A stretch of DNA of 64,000 nucleotides from Bosea sp. F3-2 (lineage in GTDB: Bacteria > Pseudomonadota > Alphaproteobacteria > Rhizobiales > Beijerinckiaceae): assembly GCF_008253865.1 (NCBI RefSeq), contig NZ_CP042331.1, positions 1,984,001 through 2,048,000 of the forward strand, in the 5' to 3' direction. The position numbers and the translations under genes were made by a program. The notes under the pieces were generated by a model. The model saw only the letters and a program-made list of their open reading frames with translations, made no database searches and was not told the origin of the DNA. Positions 8,543-16,392 of this stretch are shown here, piece by piece. The stretch's first letter is position 1, and each line of letters starts with the position of its first letter.

Positions 8543-8823
8543 AATTTGAACTTATCGTCGCAATCAGAAAATCGGAATTAAAATAATGAAACCTCTTTGG
8601 TAAGAGGCATTGGGCGAAGACGAGGAGCCGCCGATGGCACGACCCCATCGCATGACGAAGGCCCGTGGCGCCCCGCTTCTGGGTGCATCGACGAATCGGG
8701 GCCGTCAGCTCAAGCGGAACGACCTTGTTTCCGGCCGTGCGGCCCTGACTGCCCTGCCGAGCAACGGGCGATCCGCTCGTCGAGAGAACCGTGAAATCAA
8801 CCTCATCAAGATCGGAGAGAAAC
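8543..8823. promoter_or_regulatory. Divergent oxyR/katG control region
   Basis: This gap separates the oxyR and katG starts. Its oxyR-proximal part (about 8543-8610) is clearly AT-richer than the surroundings, as expected for promoters, and contains a 6-bp hairpin (8592-8607, arms CCTCTT and AAGAGG). OxyR probably binds here by analogy with other oxyR/katG pairs. I could not find an unambiguous ATAG-N7-CTAT array, so no operator coordinates are given. An in-frame GTG/ATG stretch before katG (from 8791) is judged untranslated. Confidence 0.55.
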
Positions 8824-11001
8824 ATGAACGCGAAGACTGAGGAGAGCACGGGCAAATGCCCCGTCGCCCATGGCGGCGGCGCCAGGCAGAATCGCGACTG
8901 GTGGCCCAGCCAGCTGCCCGTCGACCTGCTGAACCAGCATTCGTCGAAATCTGATCCGCTGGGCCAGGCGTTCGACTATCGCGAGGCGTTCAAGAAGCTC
9001 GACTACGCGGCGCTGAAGAACGACCTGCGCAAGCTGATGACCGACTCGCAGGATTGGTGGCCGGCCGATTTCGGCCATTACGGCCCGCAGTTCATCCGCA
9101 TGTCCTGGCACGCCGCCGGCACCTATCGCCTCGCCGACGGCCGCGGCGGCGGCGGGCGCGGCCAGCAGCGCTTCGCACCGCTCAACAGCTGGCCGGACAA
9201 TGTCAATATCGACAAGTCGCGGCGCCTGCTGTGGCCGATCAAGCAGAAATACGGGCAGCAGATCTCCTGGGCCGACCTGCTCATCCTCACCGGCAACGTT
9301 GCGCTGGAGACCATGGGCTTCCGAACCTTCGGCTTCGCCGCAGGCCGCGAGGACAGCTGGGAGCCGGATCGTGACGTCAACTGGGGCACCGAGACTGCCT
9401 GGCTGACCCATCGGCCGCTCGACAAGTTCGACGCGCCGCTCAGCGCCACCGAGATGGGTCTGATCTACGTCAATCCGGAGGGCCCGGGCGCCAATGGCGA
9501 TCCGATCTCAGCCGCCCATTTCATCCGCGAGACCTTCGCCCGCATGGCGATGAACGACGAGGAGACCGTCGCGCTCATCGCCGGCGGTCACACCTTCGGC
9601 AAAACCCACGGTGCTGCGGCCGAGTCCTACAAGGGACCGGACCCGGAGGCCGCGGAGCTTGAAGCACAGGGACTGGGCTGGACGAGCAGCTACGGCACCG
9701 GCCACGGCGCGGATGCCATCGGCAGCGGCCTCGAGGTCACCTGGACGCAGACGCCGGCGCAGTGGAGCAACCACTTCTTCGAAAACCTGTTCAAGTACGA
9801 ATGGGTGCAGACCCGCAGCCCGGCCGGCGCCATCCAGTGGGAGGCCAAGGACGCCGAGGATGTCATCCCCGACGCACATGATCCGTCGAAGAAGCGCAAG
9901 CCGACCATGCTGACGACCGATCTGTCGCTCCGCCTCGACCCGGTCTACGAGAAGATTTCGCGCCGCTTCCTCGAGGATCCGCAGGCCTTCGCCGAGGCCT
10001 TCGCCCGCGCCTGGTTCAAGCTGACCCATCGCGATCTCGGCCCGCGCTCGCGCTATCTCGGCCCGGAAGTGCCGAAGGAAGAGCTGATCTGGCAGGACGT
10101 CGTCCCGGCCGTCGATCATCCGCTGATCGACGCGGCAGACGCCGCTGCGCTCAAGGCCAAGATTTTGGCCTCGGGCCTGACCGTGTCCGAGCTGGTAGGC
10201 GCTGCCTGGGCCGCGGCCTCCACCTTCCGCGGTGGGGACAAGCGCGGCGGCGCCAATGGCGCACGCATCCGCCTCAGCCCCCAGAAGGATTGGGCGGCCA
10301 ACCAGCCCGAGCAGCTCGCCAAGGTGCTCAAGGCGCTGGAGCGGATCCAGGCCGAGTTCAACCTCGACGCGGCTGGCGGCAAGAAGGTCTCGCTGGCCGA
10401 CCTCATCGTGCTGGCCGGCAATGCCGGCGTCGAGCAGGCGGCGAAGGCGGGCGGTCACGATGTGACGGTGCCGTTCGCACCTGGCCGCACGGACGCCACG
10501 CAGAGGCAGACCGATGTCGACTCCTTCAAGTGGCTGGAGCCCGTCGTGGACGGCTTCCGCAACTATCAGAAGCCCGGGACGGCGGTTCCCGCAGAGGTCG
10601 CCCTGATCGACAAGGCGCAGCTGCTGACCCTGACCGCGCCCGAGCTGACCGTGCTGATCGGCGGCCTACGCGCGATCAATATCAATGTCGACGGCTCCAC
10701 CCACGGCATCCTGACCGACCGGCCCGGCACGCTGACCAACGACTTCTTCGTCAACCTGCTGGACATGGGGACGCAGTGGAAGGCGGTCTCCGAGGCCAAG
10801 GATGTGTTCGAGGGCAGCGACCGCAAGAGCGGCGAGCTCAAATGGACCGGGACCCGCGTTGATCTCGTGTTCGGTTCGAACTCGATCTTGCGCGCTTTGG
10901 CCGAGGTTTACGCCAGCTCGGACGCGCAGGAGAAGTTCGTGAAGGATTTCGTCGCAGCCTGGACCAAGGTGACCAACCTCGATCGCTTCGACCTGATCTG
11001 A
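8824..11001 (+). CDS. katG: Catalase-peroxidase KatG
   Basis: A 725-residue bifunctional heme catalase-peroxidase that removes hydrogen peroxide. Distal site residues are Arg92, Trp95 and His96 (RMSWHAAGTYR). The proximal heme ligand is His256 in IAGGHTFGKTHG. The Trp-Tyr-Met cross-link needed for catalase activity can be formed by Trp95, Tyr215 (LIYVNPEGPG) and Met241 (FARMAMNDEE). The second, degenerate peroxidase domain follows at about residues 400-725. Length is normal. The ATG at 8824 follows a GGAGA motif; the start at 8791 adds 11 residues of no family similarity. Transcribed divergently from oxyR and ended by a strong hairpin at 11018. Confidence 0.97.
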   Translation: MNAKTEESTGKCPVAHGGGARQNRDWWPSQLPVDLLNQHSSKSDPLGQAFDYREAFKKLDYAALKNDLRKLMTDSQDWWPADFGHYGPQFIRMSWHAAGTYRLADGRGGGGRGQQRFAPLNSWPDNVNIDKSRRLLWPIKQKYGQQISWADLLILTGNVALETMGFRTFGFAAGREDSWEPDRDVNWGTETAWLTHRPLDKFDAPLSATEMGLIYVNPEGPGANGDPISAAHFIRETFARMAMNDEETVALIAGGHTFGKTHGAAAESYKGPDPEAAELEAQGLGWTSSYGTGHGADAIGSGLEVTWTQTPAQWSNHFFENLFKYEWVQTRSPAGAIQWEAKDAEDVIPDAHDPSKKRKPTMLTTDLSLRLDPVYEKISRRFLEDPQAFAEAFARAWFKLTHRDLGPRSRYLGPEVPKEELIWQDVVPAVDHPLIDAADAAALKAKILASGLTVSELVGAAWAAASTFRGGDKRGGANGARIRLSPQKDWAANQPEQLAKVLKALERIQAEFNLDAAGGKKVSLADLIVLAGNAGVEQAAKAGGHDVTVPFAPGRTDATQRQTDVDSFKWLEPVVDGFRNYQKPGTAVPAEVALIDKAQLLTLTAPELTVLIGGLRAININVDGSTHGILTDRPGTLTNDFFVNLLDMGTQWKAVSEAKDVFEGSDRKSGELKWTGTRVDLVFGSNSILRALAEVYASSDAQEKFVKDFVAAWTKVTNLDRFDLI

Positions 11002-11017
11002 TTCAGGCGGAAAAGCC

Positions 11018-11047
11018 TTCGGCGGCCGCCGGCGAGCGGCCGCCGAA
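11018..11047 (+). terminator. Hairpin terminator after katG
   Basis: A perfect 12-bp stem (TTCGGCGGCCGC and its complement) with a 6-base loop, 16 bases after the katG stop. The downstream T content is modest, so termination may be only partial. Confidence 0.7.
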
Positions 11048-11209
11048 TGTTCATTCCCGACGGGACCCGCCCCGCTAAATGGGGCCCCATGTCGATGTTT
11101 CCGGGCCTCGGCTCCCGCCCAGACAGGCTATCCGATCTCAGAATTTGCAGTTTTGCGCCGGTCAATTCTAGCGATATAGTGACCTTACCCAGATGGAATG
11201 AGGTCTCTC

Positions 11210-11599
11210 ATGAACGACCTTTCTTTCCCGACCAGCAGCCACATTGATTTCAGGCAACTTGCGCGCGGCCTTGGAACGGTTGTAAATTACGCAAGCGGAG
11301 ACGTGATCTTTCGAGAGAACGATCATCCAAATTGTGCCTATATTGTTTTGACAGGAAAAGTTGAAGTCAGTATTCGCGGAAAGGTTATAGAGCAGGTTAT
11401 TGAGGGTAAGACATTCGGAATTATATCACTCATCGACCGGAAGCCGCGCTCTGCGACTGCAAAAGCGGTTGAGAACTCCGAAGTTGTCCTACTGGACTCG
11501 AGGCAGTTTCGTTTCATGATCGAAACCACGCCAAACTTTGTCTGGTATGTGCTCGGCGAAGTTGTTGATCGGCTACGAGCAACGAACTCCGCGCTCTAG
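11210..11599 (+). CDS. Stand-alone cyclic nucleotide-binding domain protein
   Basis: A 129-residue protein consisting of a single cNMP-binding (CRP-like) beta-roll: VVNYASGDVIFRENDHPN, YIVLTGKVEVSIRGK, then GKTFGIISLIDRKPRSATAKA, where the phosphate-binding cassette normally sits. A short C-terminal helix follows. No DNA-binding or enzymatic domain is attached. The ATG at 11210 is chosen because GAGG lies 6 nt upstream; an ATG at 11198 is less well placed. Codon use and base composition are distinctly less GC-rich than katG, hinting at recent acquisition. The stop codon lies inside the first bases of a palindromic repeat. It may act as a regulatory subunit in trans; no partner is evident. Confidence 0.75.
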   Translation: MNDLSFPTSSHIDFRQLARGLGTVVNYASGDVIFRENDHPNCAYIVLTGKVEVSIRGKVIEQVIEGKTFGIISLIDRKPRSATAKAVENSEVVLLDSRQFRFMIETTPNFVWYVLGEVVDRLRATNSAL

Positions 11600-11695
11600 A
11601 GCACGCCCCGATCTGACTGCAACGCGTTCTCTCACTTAAGTTTAGAAACGGATTCGCCGATCAGGTTGTTTCAACCTGATCGGATCCGGCTCTAG
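11594..11695. repeat. Palindromic intergenic repeat, copy 1, carrying an IS at its edge
   Basis: The element runs from TCTAGAGCACG to CCGGCTCTAG and contains a perfect hairpin, CGATCAGGTTG-TTT-CAACCTGATCG. A second copy with the same hairpin and ends is at 41964-42074 at the 3' end of selB. In this copy the terminal CTAG (11692-11695) is the point where the insertion sequence begins. Confidence 0.8.
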
Positions 11696-12525
11696 GCTCA
11701 GGACCTATTAAATTGGTTTGATCTGTGATTCACGGTGTCTGGGAGGATGCCGTGATGGGTGATTTGTTTTTGCTGAGCGAGCGCCAGATGGCGAGGATAT
11801 CGCCGCATTTTCCGCTCTCGCATGGCGTGCCGCGGGTCGACGATCGTCGCGTGGTGAGCGGCATCGTCTACGTCATCCGCAACGGCCTGCAGTGGAAGGA
11901 CGCGCCCAAGGACTATGGCCCGCACAAGACGCTCTATAACCGCTTCATCCGCTGGAGCCGGCTCGGCGTCTTCGACCGCATCTTCGCCGGTCTTGCCGGC
12001 GAAGGGCCGAAGCCGGAGCGGATCATGATCGACGCGACGCATCTGAAGGCGCACCGCACGGCGGCGAGCCTGCTCAAAAAGGGGCTCTTCCCCGTCGTAT
12101 CGGGCGCACCAAGGGCGGGCTGAACTCCAAGCTCCACACCGTCTGCGACGATACCGGCCGCCCGATCATCATGCTGCTCTCGGAAGGCCAGATGAGCGAC
12201 CACAAGGGCGCAAGCCTCGTGCTCGTGGCCCTGCCGCCAGCCAAAACCCTCATCGCCGATCGCGGCTACGACAGCGCCGCGTTCCGCCAGGCGCTGGTCG
12301 CCAAAGGCATCGAACCCTGCATTCCATCGAGCAGAAGCCGGAAAACCCCTTATCCCTACGACAAGACGCTCTATCGCCAGCGCCACAAGGTCGAGAACCT
12401 CTTCGCCAAGCTCAAAGACTGGCGGCGCATCGCCACACGCTACGACCGATGCGCCCACACCTTCTTCTCGGCAATCTGTATCGCCGCTACCGTCATCTTC
12501 TGGCTCTGATCAACGAGTCCTGAGC
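11696..12525 (+). mobile_element. IS5-family insertion sequence (IS427-like), 830 bp
   Basis: Terminal inverted repeats GCTCAGGAC (11696-11704) and GTCCTGAGC (12517-12525) bound a two-frame transposase gene. The tetranucleotide CTAG flanks both ends (11692-11695 and 12526-12529), consistent with duplication of a C-T-A-G target as used by IS5-family elements. Size, ends and the frameshifted DDE transposase all fit the IS427 subgroup. Both ends and the frameshift signal are intact, so the copy may be active. Confidence 0.88.
11755..12509 (+). CDS. IS5-family transposase made by -1 frameshift (orfA/orfB)
   Basis: The first frame (11755-12123) encodes the N-terminal part ending in the first catalytic Asp (MIDATHLKAHRTA). 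The second frame (about 12080-12509) carries the second Asp (LIADRGYDS) and the Glu (KVENLFAKLKDW). The frames join at a CAAAAAGGGG run near 12075-12084, where a -1 slip restores the family sequence GRTKGGLNSKLH. Such a programmed slip is known in this IS group, so I treat the pair as one functional gene rather than a pseudogene. The ATG at 11755 follows GGGAGGATG; an upstream GTG at 11725 is less likely. Confidence 0.85.
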
Positions 12526-12726
12526 CTAGACTGCAGCCATGGAGCAGTATGTCTTCGCTTCGTCGCCGGCATTCTGCCCAAGCTGAGGGCGGGCGGATGT
12601 TCTCGCAGCGAGGACGCCCCCGCTTCCAGTCTGTTCAAGTAAAGAATTTGGCCGGCGCTCACGCGTCCCGCCAGCACCATCTTCTCTGCGAATGCTGCTA
12701 GAGCATGCTGATTTTACGCGGAACCG

Positions 12727-12828
12727 CGCCGTCATTCCGGGCTTGACCCGGAATCCATCGTAGAGCGCAGCGCCCTTCGATGGATTCCGGATCGGCGCTG
12801 CTATCGCGGCTTGTCCGGAATGACGGCG
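12727..12828. repeat. Palindromic repeat of the CCGGAATGAC type
   Basis: The segment is bounded by CGCCGTCATTCCGG and CCGGAATGACGGCG as inverted ends, with an internal pair around GGAATCCATCG and CGATGGATTCC. Near-identical elements lie at 42686-42785 and, more diverged, at 37708-37822, 23357-23505 and 54555-54655. The surrounding gap (12530-12853) holds no gene I can support. The element lies downstream of the GNAT gene and may act as its terminator. Confidence 0.8.
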
Positions 12829-12853
12829 TGTTTCCACGAAAAGGAAGCAGGCT

Positions 12854-13459
12854 CTAACTGCTTCTCCAGCGCCCCGGCTCCCGCTGCCTTGCGGCCGCAT
12901 CAAGAGCGCGGGTGAGCACTAAAGGATCGGTCTCCGTGGCGCCCGCACCGAGCGACCTTTGTACCATGACGCTGTCGGACCACCGGCCATAGCGGTAAGC
13001 GACGCCCGGCAACAGGCCCACGCGGGCGAAGCCGAAACGCTCGTGCAGCGCTAGCGAAGCGGCGTTCTCCGCATCGATATAGCCAATCATCTGGCGAAAG
13101 CCTGCCGCCGCGCATGCGTCGATCAACGCCTGTATCAGCATCCGGCCAATGCCGCGGCCGAGATGCTCGTGATGGACGTAGATCGAGTGCTTCACCGTGA
13201 AGCGGTAGGCCGGCCGCTTGCGGAAGAGCACGACATAGGCGTAGCCGACGACCTTGCCGCCACTGGTCGCCACCAGGTGCGGCAGCTTGCGGTTGCGCAG
13301 GTTCTTGCGCCGGTCGCGCAGATCGTCCGGCTGCGGCGTCCCGGTGTCCTCGACACCCGCCTCGATGCCGCGGCGGATATGCCGGCGATAGATCGCCAGC
13401 ATGGGCTCGACATCGTCGTCACGAGAGGGGCGGATGACAATCGACGCTTCGTTCTCCAT
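12854..13459 (-). CDS. GNAT acetyltransferase resembling phosphinothricin N-acetyltransferases
   Basis: A 201-residue protein with the GNAT fold: an N-terminal IRPSRDDDVEPMLAIYRRH strand-helix, the acetyl-CoA loop HEHLGRGIGRMLIQALIDAC (about residues 97-116; R-x-x-G-x-G/A pattern) and the terminal NAASLALHERFGFARVG. The AYRFTVKHSIYV strand just before the loop resembles the Pat/Bar subgroup. The start codon is 15 bases after the decarboxylase stop on the same strand, so the two genes may be co-transcribed. An amine product of the decarboxylase would be a reasonable substrate, but this is inference only. Confidence 0.8.
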   Translation of the reverse strand: MENEASIVIRPSRDDDVEPMLAIYRRHIRRGIEAGVEDTGTPQPDDLRDRRKNLRNRKLPHLVATSGGKVVGYAYVVLFRKRPAYRFTVKHSIYVHHEHLGRGIGRMLIQALIDACAAAGFRQMIGYIDAENAASLALHERFGFARVGLLPGVAYRYGRWSDSVMVQRSLGAGATETDPLVLTRALDAAARQREPGRWRSS

Positions 13460-13474
13460 GAGTTGTCGACGTCT

Positions 13475-15844
13475 TCAGCCCTGCGCCTGCTCGCTGGCGA
13501 CATAGGTGTAGAGCCGCACCTGCCCGGCGGGATCGATCTCGCGATAGAGGCCCTGGATTTCGACGTCGAAGCCCGGGAAAGCGTTGAAGCTCGCCTCGAA
13601 CATCTTGAGATAGTCGATCATCGGCTTGGCCCGCTCGGTCAGCCGCTCGCCCGGAACGATGGTGGCGATGCCGGGCGGGTAGACGACGAAGGGCGTCACC
13701 GCGATGCGGCCATCGATGGCGTCGATCGGCAGATAGTCGACATCGTTGCGCACGAGGCAGCGAGCCGCGTCATGCGGCGACATCGCCATCTCCGGCAGGT
13801 GCTCGGGCGAGAACTGCCGGTTCTGCAGCGCACTGACATCGTGCTCGCGGAAGAAGCGGTGCATCTCACCGCACAGATCACGCAGCCGCACGCCGCCATA
13901 GCGGCCCGGCCGGCGCCGGTAGAACTCCGGAATCGCCTCTTCCAGCAGGGCGTTGTCGTCATGCAGCTTCTTGAAAGCGACGAGGCCGCTGATCAGCGTG
14001 CCGGCCTTGCTGGCCTCGACGCCCGGCGTCAGCAGGAAGAGCAGCGAATTGAGATCGTTCTTCTCGGCGACGATCCGGTTCTCGCGCAGGAACTGCGCAA
14101 CGATCGGAGCGGGGATGCCGTGCTCGGCATAGGCGCCGGTCTCGCGGTCGAAGCCGGGCGTCAGCAGGGTCAGCTTGTTGGGGTCGGTCATGGCGAAGCC
14201 CCGCTGCATCTGCGTGAAGCCGTGCCAGCTCGCATGGGGCGCCAGCTGCCAATAAGCCGGGTTGCTCGCAAGCTGATCTGTCGCAACCATCTCCCAGGCG
14301 ACGTCGTGCACTGCACCCTCGCGCGAGGCGTCGGCGATGCTGACCCGGTCCGGCACGAAAGGCTCGAAGAACCAGCGCCGCTCGGGCCGGATCTCCTTCT
14401 CCTCGAACTCGCGCCGCACGGCCCGGATCTTCTTGCGCAGCTCGATGCCGAGCCGGATCGTGTCGTCCCAGAGCACCTCGCCCGAACGCCCCTTCATCAT
14501 CTGCGCGCCGACGTCGAGCGAGGCGAACAGCGGATAGAACGGCGAGGTCGAGGCGTATTGCATGAAGCTCTCGTTGAAGCGCCGGTGCTCGACGCGCCGC
14601 TTCTGGCCCTTGATGTGCCTGTCCTTGATGTGGATCTGCGAGGCCTGGCTGAAGCTCGCGAGCTGCTTATGGGTCGATTGCGTCGCGATGATGCCGGGCG
14701 AATCCGGCCCCAGCCCCGAAAGCCCCATGGCGAAGCGGCCCGCATAGAGCGGATGGAACTTCATGAAGCCGGCCCAGGCTTCGTCGAACAGGATGTATTC
14801 GCAGAGATGCCCGATGCGATCGAGGATCATCTGCGCGCTGTGGATCGTTCCGTCATAGGTGCACTGCTCGACCACGGCGACGCGGAACGGGCGCGGCTTC
14901 TTCCAGGCGTCCGGGTCCTTGACCAGAGGGTTGGTGCGGATGCGCTCACGCAGCGCCTCCTCGTCGAAGCTCTCCCAGCGCATCGGGCCGATCAGGCCCC
15001 AGGCATTGCGCACTGTGGGGATATAGACCGGGATGCCGCCGGCGATCAGCAGTGCGCCGTGATGCGCGGCCTTGTGGTTGTTGCGGTCGAACAAGACGAG
15101 GTCGCCGTCCGAGACCAGCGCGGCGAGCGCGATCTTATTGGAGGTCGAGGTGCCGTTCAGGACGAAATAGGTCTTCTCCGCTCCGAAGATCTGCGCCGCT
15201 TCCTTCTGCGCCTTCAGGGCCGGGCCCTCATGGGTCAGCAGGTCGCCGAGGTCGAGCACGGAATTGTCGAGGTCGTCACGGAAGACGGCTTCGCCGAGAT
15301 GCTCCATGAAGACGCGGCCGATCGGACTGCGGCTGTAGAAGACGCCGCCATTATGTCCCGGGCAGGTCCAGAGATGGTTGCCTTCCTCGGCATAGTCGAC
15401 GAGCGCGCCGAAGAACGGCGTCTTCAGGGTCTCGGCATATTGCTTCAGACGGCTGATCAGGCTCTTGGCGATGAAGGGCGGGGTCTCTTCCGAGAGGAAG
15501 ATGTAGCCGTCGATGAAGTCGAGCACCTCGACCGGCACGTCCTCGAAGCGCTTGCGGCGGATCAGCAGGATAATCGGGAAATCGAGGCCGCGACGGCGCA
15601 TCAGGTTGATCAGCGCAGCGGTCTTGCCCTCGAGGCCCTTCTTGCCCCAGTCGACCACCATGCAGCCGATGGCCGCATCGGTCTGGACCGCGATCTCGGC
15701 ATCCTCGAGCTTGCGGGCCTTGACGACCTCGAAGCCCGAGCGCTCGATCTCCTCGATGATCTGGTTGAAACGGATCCCTTCGAGGTCCTCGGCGTCGAAG
15801 TTCGGCGTCGCGAACAGGAAGGTGAAGCGCCTGAAATAATCCAT
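13475..15844 (-). CDS. PLP-dependent Orn/Lys/Arg decarboxylase
   Basis: A 789-residue fold-type I basic amino-acid decarboxylase. It has an N-terminal wing/response-regulator-like domain (about residues 1-130), a central PLP domain with FDEAWAGFMKFHP and the Schiff-base lysine in STHKQLASFSQAS (about residue 380), and a C-terminal domain with the YPPGIATIVPGE motif. Such enzymes remove CO2 from arginine, lysine or ornithine to give agmatine, cadaverine or putrescine, for acid resistance or polyamine supply. Which substrate is used cannot be told from motifs. The ATG at 15844 (MDYFRRF) is preferred over 15871. The region upstream is divergent to the cobalamin riboswitch. Confidence 0.88.
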   Translation of the reverse strand: MDYFRRFTFLFATPNFDAEDLEGIRFNQIIEEIERSGFEVVKARKLEDAEIAVQTDAAIGCMVVDWGKKGLEGKTAALINLMRRRGLDFPIILLIRRKRFEDVPVEVLDFIDGYIFLSEETPPFIAKSLISRLKQYAETLKTPFFGALVDYAEEGNHLWTCPGHNGGVFYSRSPIGRVFMEHLGEAVFRDDLDNSVLDLGDLLTHEGPALKAQKEAAQIFGAEKTYFVLNGTSTSNKIALAALVSDGDLVLFDRNNHKAAHHGALLIAGGIPVYIPTVRNAWGLIGPMRWESFDEEALRERIRTNPLVKDPDAWKKPRPFRVAVVEQCTYDGTIHSAQMILDRIGHLCEYILFDEAWAGFMKFHPLYAGRFAMGLSGLGPDSPGIIATQSTHKQLASFSQASQIHIKDRHIKGQKRRVEHRRFNESFMQYASTSPFYPLFASLDVGAQMMKGRSGEVLWDDTIRLGIELRKKIRAVRREFEEKEIRPERRWFFEPFVPDRVSIADASREGAVHDVAWEMVATDQLASNPAYWQLAPHASWHGFTQMQRGFAMTDPNKLTLLTPGFDRETGAYAEHGIPAPIVAQFLRENRIVAEKNDLNSLLFLLTPGVEASKAGTLISGLVAFKKLHDDNALLEEAIPEFYRRRPGRYGGVRLRDLCGEMHRFFREHDVSALQNRQFSPEHLPEMAMSPHDAARCLVRNDVDYLPIDAIDGRIAVTPFVVYPPGIATIVPGERLTERAKPMIDYLKMFEASFNAFPGFDVEIQGLYREIDPAGQVRLYTYVASEQAQG

Positions 15845-16085
15845 GCCGTCTCCGCTGGCGTGAACTCGCAACAGTGAGTGAATCTTGCGACAATCCGGCG
15901 ACTAACGATCTAGCCACATCTGCTGCCGGAATCACATCCCGGCCGTGGGCAAACGCTCAGCAGACAACCGAAGTTCGGTCTTCAGGGAACGAACCTTCCG
16001 CGGCGACCATAGCAGATGACTTGCTGTCTCCGCAGGGTGCCGAACCGGTTTGACGACGCCGCATTTCCGCCCTAATCCTCGCCGC

Positions 16086-16258
16086 GACGGTTCCCTCACG
16101 GGATCAAAAGGGAACGCGGTGCGGACGGATTTCCGCCCCATGCCGCGGCTGCCCCCGCAACTGTAAGCGGCGAGCCTTTCGCCAGACGCCACTGGGGCCT
16201 CGGACCTGGGAAGGCGGCGTGAAGGCACCGACCCGCGAGCCAGGAGACCTGCCGTCAG
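16086..16258 (+). promoter_or_regulatory. Cobalamin (B12) riboswitch
   Basis: Conserved parts of the AdoCbl riboswitch appear in order: GGGAACGCGGTGCGG, then CCGCGGCTGCCCCCGCAACTG with GTAAGCGG, then GCCACTGG, then CTGGGAAGGCGG, and the B12 box AGCCAGGAGACCTGCC near 16238-16253. The closing helix pairs the GACGG near 16086 with the CCGTC near 16252. It is 135 bases before the chosen start of a TonB-dependent receptor and should repress it when cobalamin is plentiful. Confidence 0.95.
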
Positions 16259-16392
16259 CCGTGGTCACACGCGAACACGTTCGGACGGGGTGCGCCGATC
16301 GCTGATTTGACTGTTTGCCGCCATCCGAGCGGCCGATGGGAGATCGCGTTCGCGGTGACGTGCCACTGACGTCAACACCCGAGGTCTCCATC

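Noticed and set aside
8543..8610. Exact OxyR binding array
   Set aside because: No clear ATAG-N7-CTAT repeats could be read, so only a control region is reported.
13163..15877. A 904-codon plus-strand frame opposite the decarboxylase
   Set aside because: It is antisense to a clear PLP decarboxylase and GNAT gene; the protein has no recognisable domain and is His/Arg/Asp-biased, as expected of an antisense shadow.
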